From the NCBI GenBank assembly GCA_028386065.3, contig JAKUCV010001512.1:172061-236060 (forward strand): DNA of 64,000 nt, in the 5' to 3' direction. Every line of letters starts with the position of its first letter. Position 1 is the first letter of the stretch. A program made the position numbers and the translations under genes. Below, in pieces: positions 11,898 through 21,487 of the stretch. The notes beneath the pieces are model-generated. The model worked only from the letters and a program-made list of their open reading frames with translations. It made no database searches and was not told the origin of the DNA. This DNA is from Turnera subulata. Its lineage: Eukaryota; Streptophyta; Magnoliopsida; Malpighiales; Passifloraceae.

Positions 11898-13901
11898 TTC
11901 AGGTTGTTCAAATGGTGAAGATGTTGTGGTGTTTGATGAGACATCTGCATGGTGGTCCTCAGACAAGAAAGCACTGCCAGATTCAGATAATCTGAAAGAG
12001 ACAGTAGAGTCTTCTCAAGTTCAGCTAAGTGTAGGAGAAGTTGAAGTTTTAGAAGATGGTGAAGATCGTGTACCTGTAGCTCAAAGTCCTTGGCGAACAG
12101 GTGTGCACCAAAGGCCAAATGAAGAAGTTAGGCCACATGAAGAAGGTGAGCCAAGTGGAGATAGCGAGCCGAGTGGAGGAGGCAAGTTGAGTGCAGCTGA
12201 GCATGGAGAAGGTGAGCCAAGTGGAGATAGCGGGTCAAGTGAAGAAGGCAAGTTGGTTGCAGCTGAACCGCCAGCTCAGCCGAGAAGATCAGTAAGACCT
12301 AAGAAGCCAAATCCCAAGTATACCAATGCTGCTATTGTAGAAGATGTAAAAGAACCTGATAGTTTTGAAGAAGCATCTTTGAGCTCAAGATGGATTAAGG
12401 CTATGGAAGAGGAGCTTGAAGCATTGGATCATAACCAGGCTTGGGAGCTTGTGCCACTGCCAGGAGGAGTAAAGCCTATTCCTTGCAAATGGGTTTACAA
12501 GATAAAACGTCGCACAGATGGGTCGATTGAGAGGTATAAGGCTCGTTTGGTAGCTCGTGGATTCTCTCAACGGTATGGACTAGACTACGATGAACGTTCA
12601 GTCCAGTTGCAAAGCTTACAACTGTGCGAGTTCTACTAGCACTTGCAGCTAGTAAGAACTGGAACCTGTGGCAGATGGACGTGAAGAATGCATTTTTGCA
12701 TGGGGAGCTAGATCGGGAGATCTACATGGATCAACCAAAGGGTTTCGAGAGTCAAGATCATCCCGAGTATGTATGTAAACTCCGGAAGGCCCTCTATGGA
12801 CTAAAACAAGCACCAAGGGCCTGGTATGGAAAAATTGCTGAGTTTTTAGTCCAGGGTGGTTATGTTGTGACAACTGCAGACTCTAGGTTGTTTGTTAAAG
12901 CTAGTGGAGGGAAGTTAGCTATAGTGCTGGTCTATGTGGGTGACTTAATCCTCACAGGAGATAGTGAAGAGGAAATTCTCCAGACAAAGCAGAATTTATC
13001 AGTTCGCTTCCAGATGAAAGAGCTTGGACAGCTTAAGCACTTTCTTGGTCTTGAAATTGACAGTACACAAGAAAGTATCTTTCTTCTTTAGCAGAAATAT
13101 TGCAAAGATTTGCTGAAGAAATTTAGAATGCACGATTGCAAACCAATATCGACGCCTATGGAGCCGAATGCTAAGTTGTGTGCTCATGAAGGAAAAGAAT
13201 TGGAAGGTGCAACGATGTATCGTCAATTAGTGGGTAGTTTGATATATCTGGCTCAAACAAGACCAGACATCTCCTATGCAGTCGGTGTGATGAGTCGGTA
13301 TATACAAAACCCAAAGAAGCCTCATTTGGAAGCAGTCAGAAGAATCTTGAGAGATATCAAGGGTACACTTGATAATGGAATTCTGTACAAGAGAGGTGGA
13401 GACTGCAGATTAGTTGGCTACTGTGATGCTGACTATGCAGGTGATCATGATACCCGACGTTCAACTACTGGGTATGTTTTTAAACTCGGATCTGGAGCAG
13501 TTTCCTGGTGTAGCAAAAGACAACCAACGGTGTCTTTATCCACAACAGAAGCAGATTATCGAGCTGCAGCAGTGGTAATTCAAGAGAGCACTTGGCTTGT
13601 GCAGCTGTTGAAGGGTTTGCATCAGTCAATTGATTATGCAGTTCCTTTGTATTGTGATAATCAATCAGCAATACGTTTGGCTGAGAATCCCGTGTTTCAT
13701 GCAAGGACTAAACACGTGGAAGTTCATTATCACTTTATCAGGGAAAAAGTTCTTGAAGAAGAAGTGGAGCTGAGGCAGGTGAAGACTGAAGATCAAGTCG
13801 CAGATGTGTTTACAAAAGGCTTGAGTGGAGACAAGTTTGAACGCTTTTGTCATCAGCTCCGCATGGTGAAAAGAGCAGGAGTTGGTGTTGAGGGAGAGTG
13901 T
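11898..13901 (+). pseudogene. Copia pol remnant: protease start, RT and RNase H; integrase deleted
   Basis: After gag only the protease start (DWIIDSGCS) remains. The sequence then jumps to the low-complexity region that normally follows integrase (about 11910 onward), which contains a duplicated Gly/Ser/Glu-rich repeat. RT begins near 12385. It is interrupted by a one-base deletion near 12596 and by a stop codon at 13089-13091. The catalytic YVDD motif reads YVGD. RNase H follows to 13901, with [13 protein letters not shown] and the DNQSAI segment. The deletion removes protease and integrase, so neither processing nor integration could be self-supplied. Confidence 0.9.
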
Positions 13902-14411
13902 TAAAAATCAATACCAAACTAAATTAAATCTAGGTAGTTATTATCTAGATTTGATCTTGGTTGTTATTGTTATCTAGTCAAAGATTAAGATTTAGTTATC
14001 TAGATTATATCTAGGTTGATATGATCTTGATTGTTAAATATCTATTTGATTTGGTAATTTCCTAATTTCTAGGTTAGATTGTTAATTTTGTAGCCTATAT
14101 AAAGGCCCTACTTTCTAATGGAAAAGCATCCCAAGCATTAGAGCTTTCTAACATTTCTCTCTAAGTATTCTAAGAGTGTATTCTCTTTTTTCTTATTTGT
14201 TGTCTTATTACTACTCTTTGTGAGTTTTTCTATCTTTCCTAACTCGGGTTCTGCACGATCTGCTTGTGCAAATTAGTCTTGCTTAGTATCAGCACAGTCT
14301 GCCTGTGCAACAAGGTTGGTTGTGTAAAAAGTTAGTGCTTTGTGCTGCGCATAGTTCAACAATCTGGTAGCGGAGCATTATTCACGTTGTGGAGCAGAAC
14401 TTTGTTCAACA
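13899..14411 (+). repeat. Right LTR of the copia element
   Basis: A 513-bp LTR beginning TGTTAAAAATC and ending TTCAACA, with one copy of the segment that is duplicated in the left LTR. It differs from the left LTR at scattered positions, so the insertion is not recent. A TATA-like TATATAAA lies near 14096. Confidence 0.95.
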
Positions 14412-14499
14412 TGCACCCACTAGAAATAAATACCAAATATCCAATAAATTTTTTCCTAACAAAAGCAAGCAAAAAGCAGCAAAAATTGATGGGCGAGCA

Positions 14500-14700
14500 A
14501 ATACTTTTGCTCTCAATTTTAACTTTTTGATAAGTACTTTGACTCTCATTTCATGGTCAAATAATAACCTCGTAATCATTCCAATACCATTTCTTTTCCA
14601 GCTCAATCCTGACGTTTACCACTTCATTTTTTCCTGGCAAAGTTACACATTCTAATTATCTTCTATTGTTGCCATCCTTGTCAGAATCTTTGGGCCAGGT
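14500..14700 (-). pseudogene. Eroded 3' fragment of a CER26-like BAHD gene
   Basis: This segment aligns by eye with 17428-17634, the last coding part and 3' UTR of the first CER26-like gene. Shared blocks include CTTTTGCTCTCAATTTT, CTTTTTGATAA, TTTCTTTTCCAG and CCATCCTTGTCAGAATCTTT. Translation on the minus strand still gives DSDKDGN and ECVTLPGKNEVVN, but stop codons and indels interrupt it. It is a partial third copy that has lost function. The homology does not extend past 14700. Confidence 0.85.
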
Positions 14701-14841
14701 ATAAGTACTGAATTTTTAATTCATCCGAGTGATCCACCGCTAAATTTCCATTGACCGAATTCTTTTAAGCCCAAGATCTGTTGAGTATTTATACTGGTGA
14801 GGATGTATTGTACTTTCTAGCTATGTGTTTTAAATTTGAAG

Positions 14842-14883
14842 TTATGGTACTAATTCTTTTTTTTTGGCGAATTATGGTACTAA
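14842..14883. mobile_element. Tail-only retroposon insertion (poly-T, 12-bp TSD)
   Basis: TTATGGTACTAA occurs at 14842-14853 and again at 14872-14883. Between them are only 18 bases: a short T run followed by GGCGAA. Perfect flanking duplication plus a homopolymer tail fits an extremely truncated target-primed insertion. Confidence 0.65.
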
Positions 14884-15330
14884 ATAATGCAATATGTAAT
14901 GGTATAGTTTGATGTTTACTTTTAATCAAAGTATGTAGTTTAAATCAATTTTAATTATACTTGGAGACTCCTTAAATTATAATTTAATATTTTTAGGTTG
15001 GATGTCGCAATTGAGTCAGCTATATATTCAATCAATATTAAATTTAGTAAACTCTTACAATTTTATTTGAACATAACATTTTTGATAGGACTGGTATGAG
15101 TCAAAGTTAAAAACTCAATTTTAGCATCCTTTGCTTACACCACAACACCATGGTGTAACCGAGTGTACCTTAATCATAAATTTTATGCCAACAATAAAAC
15201 TGTGAAAGAGAGGAACTATGCGCACATCATTAAATAGAAATCATAATTAATGGAGTAACTTCTTGCAAATATTATAACATGAGGATATATGGAATGAATT
15301 TTTTTAATCCACGCTTTTCGTCCCTCTACC

Positions 15331-16612
15331 CTAAATCCTGAAGGACATAAGACTCTTGGTATGAGTGTAAAAGAAGCTAAAACAATGAGACGTTTCTGCT
15401 GCAATTTCCCTGATAGTATTCTGCCTAAGATTGTAAACAAATAATCCTTCAAATGATACGTGTAGCAGTAACTCATCCTTCCGGATCCATATAAAATCTG
15501 CATACTCCTCAAGACAATCCCCTCGGGTTGTTTTCAAAACATTAAGGTTTAATTTGTAACTTTTAATCCAGTGCCAATTAGAATACTCCACCAAGATCCA
15601 CACATCGACTAAGTTGCCTCCTCCAAATATATGACATATGGACAGCCTTTCCTCTGCCACAAGAAGCTGCATTTTTCCGTGGTTTGGACCAAGGCAATCA
15701 TTATATCCTGGATGAGGCATAGTATCCATACTTTCTGTTTGTGTGTTAAACCTCAAAATAGAGTGTGCACATGGGTGATCAGAGAACTTCGTCTTCAGCT
15801 TCTTGTACCAATTTTCACGGTCTAGGCGATTGCGATGCTCAACCATCCAGTGCAGATTTCCACTCGTAGTTATCGGCATCCCATGCCCAGACCATCCTGA
15901 TTGCGAAGGACAACAATAAAACCGAGGGGTTAATTCTCTCCAAGAAAATGTAGGCAGGTTAATTATGACATACTGATAGGCATCCCCCCGAGGATATGCA
16001 TAAAGTATCCTGTATCCTTTGGTGTCGAGATGGAAGAAAAATCCACAGATAAAACCCTCTTTGGATAGTTTTGGAAAAGTTATTACTTCCCTGGGTGATT
16101 GGATTGCAAACGAAGTACTCTTTAGATGATCCTGTAAGAGTATCCCACCTGAAGCCTAAAATCAGCCCGTTACAAGAGCTTTCAAGGATATGTGGTCTTT
16201 GTAATACTCGGTGTGAAAGATTTCGCTTAGAAAAAAGATGATATCTTGGCCTAGTATGCTCTTCCGCTGGACATGTACGGTGCAGCAAACCTTGCCTCTT
16301 ACTAGCATCATAGACATTGAAGTAAACTGATGAATAGTAATAATGAAAATAACATCCTGCAATAAGAGTAGGAGTTGCCCTCATGAGCTGCAACTCGGCA
16401 AAATAAGGCGTTATAGTCAATGCTCGCCACCGTTTGCATACTCTTCGACATTTAAGAATAAAGTCAGCTGGTAGTCTGCTGAGAATGTCGATGATGATTT
16501 CATCAGGAAGAGATTCCAAAAGATCAACCTTTCTATTCTTACCACTGGCAGAGACACGAGCTAGTTTCTTCCAAAGATTTGGAATCAAGGACCCTTTATC
16601 AACAATAACCAT
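15331..16612 (-). pseudogene. F-box protein gene with a single-base frameshift
   Basis: Reading from 16612, the first 217-codon frame has an N-terminal F-box at about residues 32-75 (LLESLPDEIIIDILSRLPAD, then CRRVCKRWRAL). An F-box-associated region follows, with SCNGLIL and NPITQ. At the GGG run (plus strand CCC at 16089-16091) homology switches frame. The second frame continues without interruption (VITFPKLSKEGFICGFFFHLDTKG..., then GYRILYA) to a stop at 15331-15333. Together they would make a protein of about 428 residues, a normal size for SCF substrate-recognition F-box proteins. Because only one base breaks it, a sequencing error or a recent null allele are both possible. The F-box would bind SKP1; the substrate cannot be predicted. 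Confidence 0.8.
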
Positions 16613-17483
16613 TGTACGTCAATTCTGAGCAAAGCGGTAAAGATGTTGCTTCTCTTGTTTGTGTGTGACGTTATGGTTTATAAATCGGTAGGCAATTAAA
16701 GAAGCACTAACTTGTCTGTGTATATATATATATAAGTACCATACATTAAACCGATAATATATAGAAGTACTTACCCACTAGAATTTGGAAGCTACTGGGA
16801 TTACGATTAAAATTAAAATCCGAATCTTACCGACAAGGAAGTCATCATCCCGTCTTTGATATTTCTTTAGATGACATGTACATCTTTATTTTTAAGAATT
16901 ACACCTAGCAATTAATCCTACTGCGACAAGGGCGGTGATAGGGATTGAGAAAGAAGGGTTTTCAACCCCACTTGGTGAGTTTATCAGTTAATTTCGATAA
17001 ACGAACAATTGTCTATTTTGATTATGCAACCATCAGTATGTACCTCATCTTGAATTAGATAAAACAAAAGCATCAGCAAGCCAATCCATCTAGATATGTC
17101 TAAAAAAGAAACGACCATATTAAAATATTGGTATGTGAAAGAGAAATAGGGAACAAGTATTTGAAGAGAAAGCAAAACAAGCCCCTTCTAGTGCACAAGA
17201 AAACTGAGGAACCAATCAGGTTTAGTAGAGCTACTAAACAACGAAGCAAATCATTGTCTTAGGTAGCTACAACTACTCGAACTCGAAATTAACCTTCTGA
17301 ACATGAACACTACTTCTTGAGCTGCAACTTATTACCTCATTCCCAATGAACCAAATCATTCTCATAACACAAACATAGCAACCACGATCCAAAACACTTC
17401 AGCTTTGACCACTACTACCGTTGACTTTTGCTCTCAATTTTGACTTTTTGATAAATACTTTTGACCCTCATTTCATTCCGTGG
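16613..17483. other. Intergenic DNA between the F-box gene and CER26-like copy A
   Basis: AT-rich DNA with a short (TA)n run near 16720. It includes the 3' flank of CER26-like copy A, the part also found in the eroded copy at 14500. No gene was seen. Confidence 0.5.
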
Positions 17484-20047
17484 TCATATTATAGCCTCCC
17501 CGTCTTTTCCAAGAAGTATACCATTCTTTTCCAGTTCAATTTTGAGGTTCACCACTTCATTTTCCGGCAAGGTTACACACACTAACCTTCCATGGTTGCC
17601 ATCCTTGTCAGAATCTTTGGGCCAAGGCCCGACCAAAACAGCTCCTTCATCTCCAACACCTTGGATGTTGTAGTATGCAAACTCGGGCTTATGTCCCTCG
17701 ATTTCCATCCCGTACAAATCAGCCTCTTCTAGATCCACAAATGTCAAATTTGCCCCATAAATTATGTAATCAGATACTCCATTGTCTCTTCCCACTAATT
17801 CTTCAATTAGGCTGTTCTCTTCCACTCCTTGTTCAATAAGCAGCATTGCCACCCTCTCCCAATCAGAATCCGCAATGCAAAAATCTGCCTTCACCGACTT
17901 AATAACAGTTTCACCATTGCTCGAAACCAAAATGCCTGGATCATTGGATTTTTTCTTGCAAACAGTAACTATTTTTGGTTCAAGTCCATCTTTGACTTCG
18001 GCTATGCATTGCCACATTCTGGCACAAAAGGCCTCAAAAAATGGGATTTGAACACTTTTGTCTTGGGCTTGTGTCTGTAAGTGAGATACCTGTTGGGCCG
18101 TTAAATGGAACGAGAATGTTTCCATTTTGCGGTTATTGGGCGTTACCCAGAGGTCACCAACCGGGTCGACCCGTTTGAGCGAAAGCGGTTCGGGCAAAGA
18201 TTGGGTGTTGGGCTCATGGATCTGGGAGGAGGGCTTGATGATTTTCAATGGCCCATACGTTTTGAGACGGGAAAAGAATTGGGCCCAAGTGTTCATGGCA
18301 CGAGAGGCCGAAAATGCATCTCCTATTATGTGAGCCCAACTGAGACCCAAAGAGGCTCCTCCACACTTGAATCGGGTGATCTGCAAAAACAAAATGCGTA
18401 TTATATTTATATATTTTTTTGATAATACAAATGCGTATATTAGAACATGAGAAAAATAAAGGGGCCTACCATTCTGTGACAAGTATTTTCTTTTCACGAT
18501 AAAAATAAAAAGCATTTCGAAGCTTAGGAATATAGAAAGAGAAAGGGGGAAGCTAGAAGATTTTCCTGTGTGAATTAAGGAATTGTATGGAAACTCTGAT
18601 TAACTTTGTTAGAGTATTTATACTTAGTTTTTTTTTCTTAATTCTAAATTTTCAACTGATTTATATCACTTTCCCCAAAAAGAAGGTAAAGTATATAGTA
18701 TATACAATTAGATGTAAAAAACTGTTGCACTTCTTTAAAAAGACGTTACGTGTGTAACCAGGTAAAAAAAAAAAAAAAAAGACGATTACGTGTTAAAAGT
18801 TTGTTTGTACATATCACGTTTTAAAATTTGGAAATGCTAGTTTATATTTCTTCTTTTTTTTGGTAAACGCTAGTTTATATTTCTTGTGAAAAAGAAATAA
18901 TATTGTCGGTTATCACCAATCAGGTAATATTTTGCATAACTTGTCAAAAATATTTGCATACCATGTTTTAGTACCACCAACTGCCGAATCTCTGTTGCCT
19001 TTTAAGACTTTCTTTATGCAAGTTTTGCTATATTTTCTTGAGATTTTTTTTTCTTCCGTCTTTCTCTTCTCCCACAAAAATAAAATTCAGAAATTAATTA
19101 ATATGTAGGTTACCTTATGTTTTTCTCAGGTCATAGAATGAGAACATATATATGTGACAATTAACAAAAGATTCATCTTTATTTTAGTATCCACTTCCAA
19201 TTGGAAATCATAAAATGGTATTTAAAAAAGAATTTATCTTTGAGCTGACCCAACTTTGCTTCCTCATGTACGGATGAGAGAAGCGGAGTGAAAAGGGGAG
19301 AGAGTACAAACTAGTAGTTTGTTTTCACAGTATAATTGGTGATTTAAGTTTCTTAAAATCTATATAATGGTTTGTCTCAGCAGGAGGCCAAACATTTTGA
19401 GGTTTTTAAATTTTCACGTTCCATCCATCCCAGGTTGTATGTTTCACGTATCTTACTACTCAAACCATAAATAGTCGATTTTGTGAAGATAGACCCTCAA
19501 AAAAGGAGGATATATATATGATCTTTGATTATTTAATTCTATGTCAAAACAAAAATCCTTGACATGTTTGTCATATAGTATACATATAAAGAAGTACGAA
19601 CTGGAACGTAGATATTACCTGTAAGTAGCAGGAGGGAGAGAATGACAACTCGGGACCAAGAGGCAAATGATAGAAAAGCTGTTTATCAAGAGACCAGTCT
19701 CTCATTTCCAGCCATTCTTGCACCGTCTTGTCACACTCTGCTTCAATAACCCTCACACCACAATCGTTGCACTTCATGTATGGCCTCCCGTTTTCCGATC
19801 GCCGGAACCGGCCACAGATCAAATAATAGTCGTTCAACCAATAGAACATGGACTCCTTAATGCGCATAATGGATAGCCCCTGGCTTGCTTCGCTGCTGAA
19901 GAAGTACAAACCTTTCAGATAGTGAAGTTTCATGGCCAAGTCCACGCCAGTGGGTTCATGGGTCACATCAAACCCAATGGCTCGTCCCGGACCAACTGAT
20001 GAAATCTTAACGTTGTAGATCAAGTTTTGTTCTTTACAGGAAACCAT
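17484..20047 (-). CDS. CER26-like: CER26-like BAHD-family protein, copy A (two exons, 441 aa)
   Basis: Exon 1 is 20047-19619 and exon 2 is 18380-17484, joined in phase 0. The ATG at 20047 is used because the longer frame upstream begins with TTG. The protein shows the CER2/CER26 pattern: DLAMKLHYLKGLYFFSSEA, YMKCNDCGVRVIEAECD, GPELSFSPSCYLQ, then ITRFKCGGASLGLSWAHIIGDAFS. HxxxD is present (H160, D164), but the usual BAHD DFGWG motif near the C-terminus is absent, as in CER2. CER2-like proteins act in the endoplasmic reticulum with the CER6 condensing enzyme to extend very-long-chain fatty acids beyond C28 for cuticular wax. In Arabidopsis CER2 this does not need the HxxxD residues. A TATATAAA box lies about 115 bp upstream (20163-20170, reverse). 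The 1.24-kb intron holds three tail-only insertions. A tandem paralogue lies upstream. Confidence 0.93.
18392..18438. mobile_element. Tail-only retroposon insertion in intron of CER26-like copy A
   Basis: AAATGCGTAT repeats at 18392-18401 and 18429-18438. The DNA between them contains a T7 run followed by GATAATAC. The repeat is short (10 bp exact, longer with gaps), so this call is weaker than its neighbours. Confidence 0.5.
18737..18793. mobile_element. Tail-only retroposon insertion (poly-A) in the same intron
   Basis: AAAAAGACGTTACGTGT at 18737-18753 recurs, with one extra A, at the end of the tract (GACGATTACGTGT, 18781-18793). The insert is GTAACCAGGT followed by an A run of about 17. 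Confidence 0.6.
18836..18885. mobile_element. Tail-only retroposon insertion (poly-T, 17-bp TSD) in the same intron
   Basis: GCTAGTTTATATTTCTT is perfectly duplicated at 18836-18852 and 18869-18885. It flanks only 16 bases, a T8 run bounded by C and GGTAAAC. This is the cleanest example in the window. Confidence 0.75.
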
Positions 20048-20162
20048 GTTGGACAAGAACTCAGAGAGACCAGATGGGAGTTAATTAATTTGATGACCAA
20101 ATCTGAGGGGGGATATGTGTTTATGCCTATGGTGTGCACCAATTAAGCTGGCGTGGTTTTGT

Positions 20163-20170
20163 TTTATATA
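20163..20170 (-). promoter_or_regulatory. TATA box of CER26-like copy A
   Basis: TATATAAA on the minus strand, about 115 bp before the ATG at 20047, which is a normal plant core-promoter spacing. Confidence 0.55.
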
Positions 20171-20253
20171 CTAGTAAGTGAGGATGAGTTAGTGAGTTAG
20201 TTGTCCTGTGTACAGTTGGGGATTTAATGAGGGGATATATATAGTGTTTATGT

Positions 20254-20311
20254 AGGTATGTGCATTATTTTGTTTTTTTTTTTTTTTTGATAACAAGGTA
20301 TGTGCATTATT
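20254..20311. mobile_element. Tail-only retroposon insertion (poly-T, 16-bp TSD)
   Basis: AGGTATGTGCATTATT is perfectly duplicated at 20254-20269 and 20296-20311. The 26-base insert is TTG, a long T run and GATAACA. The GATAA next to the T run also occurs at 18421 and near 24214, suggesting one source family. Confidence 0.75.
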
Positions 20312-21487
20312 ACACCTGGTCGTTATGTTATGTTCTGGAACAGAGTTTTGCATTTAAGTTAGACAAACTAAACTGTTTCCTAAGTGATAGGACTACAGGC
20401 TATTCATGATGGTGTAAGATACAGTATAGAACTTTCTACATTTTTTTAAAAAAATTATAAGAAAGTATTTGTCAATACCAATATTAGTTGCAGATTCAGA
20501 TCGTAAGATGGTTTACTAAAATAATTATAAAATTAATTCTTATCTATAAAAAAGATACGTATTTAGAAGTTCTGTTATATCTACGTGAAAAAGCCGTAAA
20601 CTGCTCATTCAGGGAAATAGCTATTTAGCCAAATACATTTTCTTGTGGTCGTACTATATTTAGGCTTTAGGCTTCTACTTATAGGTTTGCTTTTGAGCTA
20701 CAACACGTGTCTCCTAATAATCGTCTTTGCATTTAGATTAAAGTATTCTTTTAGGTTAATGTCTCCTGTCTAGGTCCTTGGTATTCTACCAATCAATGGG
20801 TCCATTGATTAATTACTAGCATACATCTGTACAGTCATATTAAAGAATTGCTCGATCAAAATATTTGAGCTATTGGGTGCAATTATAAATAATTTTGTAC
20901 TCTCACATGTACATGAATTAATAGATCACTTACATTACATAGTAATTCTCTTGCATCAGTGTATTGAAGAGAACAAAAGCTATTTTGTTCTATGCAATGA
21001 CTTGATGGGACGAAAACATTGATAGTGAAAAAATGACACACCGATTGGGGGAATCGAGAGATTGTGTTGACAAGTTCAAAATCCTATCCAATTTTTTTTA
21101 AAGAAGGCACCATTCATCAATACGTGACATCGAACAACGAAAGATCGTGACCCTTGTTTTGTTTTATTATTACAACTAGTTCAAAAGCACACTAAACTCA
21201 TACGATTGAATTCTCCAAAAGAACTCATACGAGCGAGTATTTTGGTCAGTGTGGTCACCTGCACATAAATTCCGCATACGGAAAGGAGATTCCAAATTCA
21301 AGATAGTTTAAAAAAAAAAATAAAAAAAGCAAACGACCCTGTCCTTCAAACATAAAACGACACATTCTTTATTTAGTTTCAAACGTATTGAAATGGCAAT
21401 TTTAGTTCACAACAAGGATGGCTGAGTTGTAGCATCACACAGTACTGTAATGTATAGCAACTACTCGTCGTTAATGGTATCCTGAAG

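Larger units (their letters stand above)
10192..14411 (+). mobile_element. Decayed Ty1/copia LTR retrotransposon
   Basis: The element is bounded by the 5-bp duplication TGCAC at 10187-10191 and 14412-14416. The left LTR is 10192-10947 and the right LTR 13899-14411. A degenerate initiator-tRNA-Met primer-binding site (TGGTTGCGGAGC) follows the left LTR at about 10951, and a purine tract (GAGGGAGAG) precedes the right one. The internal part encodes gag with a zinc knuckle, then only the first residues of protease, then reverse transcriptase and RNase H. Most of protease and all of integrase are missing. The domain order (RT-RNase H after the integrase position) is copia-type. Frameshifts, a nonsense codon and an altered RT active site make it non-autonomous. 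The conserved TSD shows a single insertion that has not been rearranged at its ends. Confidence 0.95.
14417..15330. other. Intergenic DNA right of the copia element
   Basis: Apart from the CER26-like fragment at 14500-14700 and a tail-only insertion at 14842-14883, this is AT-rich DNA with no gene that I recognise. Confidence 0.5.
20048..21487. other. Intergenic DNA between the two CER26-like genes
   Basis: It contains the promoter region of copy A, a tail-only insertion at 20254-20311 and AT-rich DNA. No additional exon was recognised. Confidence 0.5.

Noticed and set aside
13110..13904. The RNase H frame as a host gene
   Set aside because: It lies between the LTRs of the copia element and continues the pol reading after a nonsense codon.
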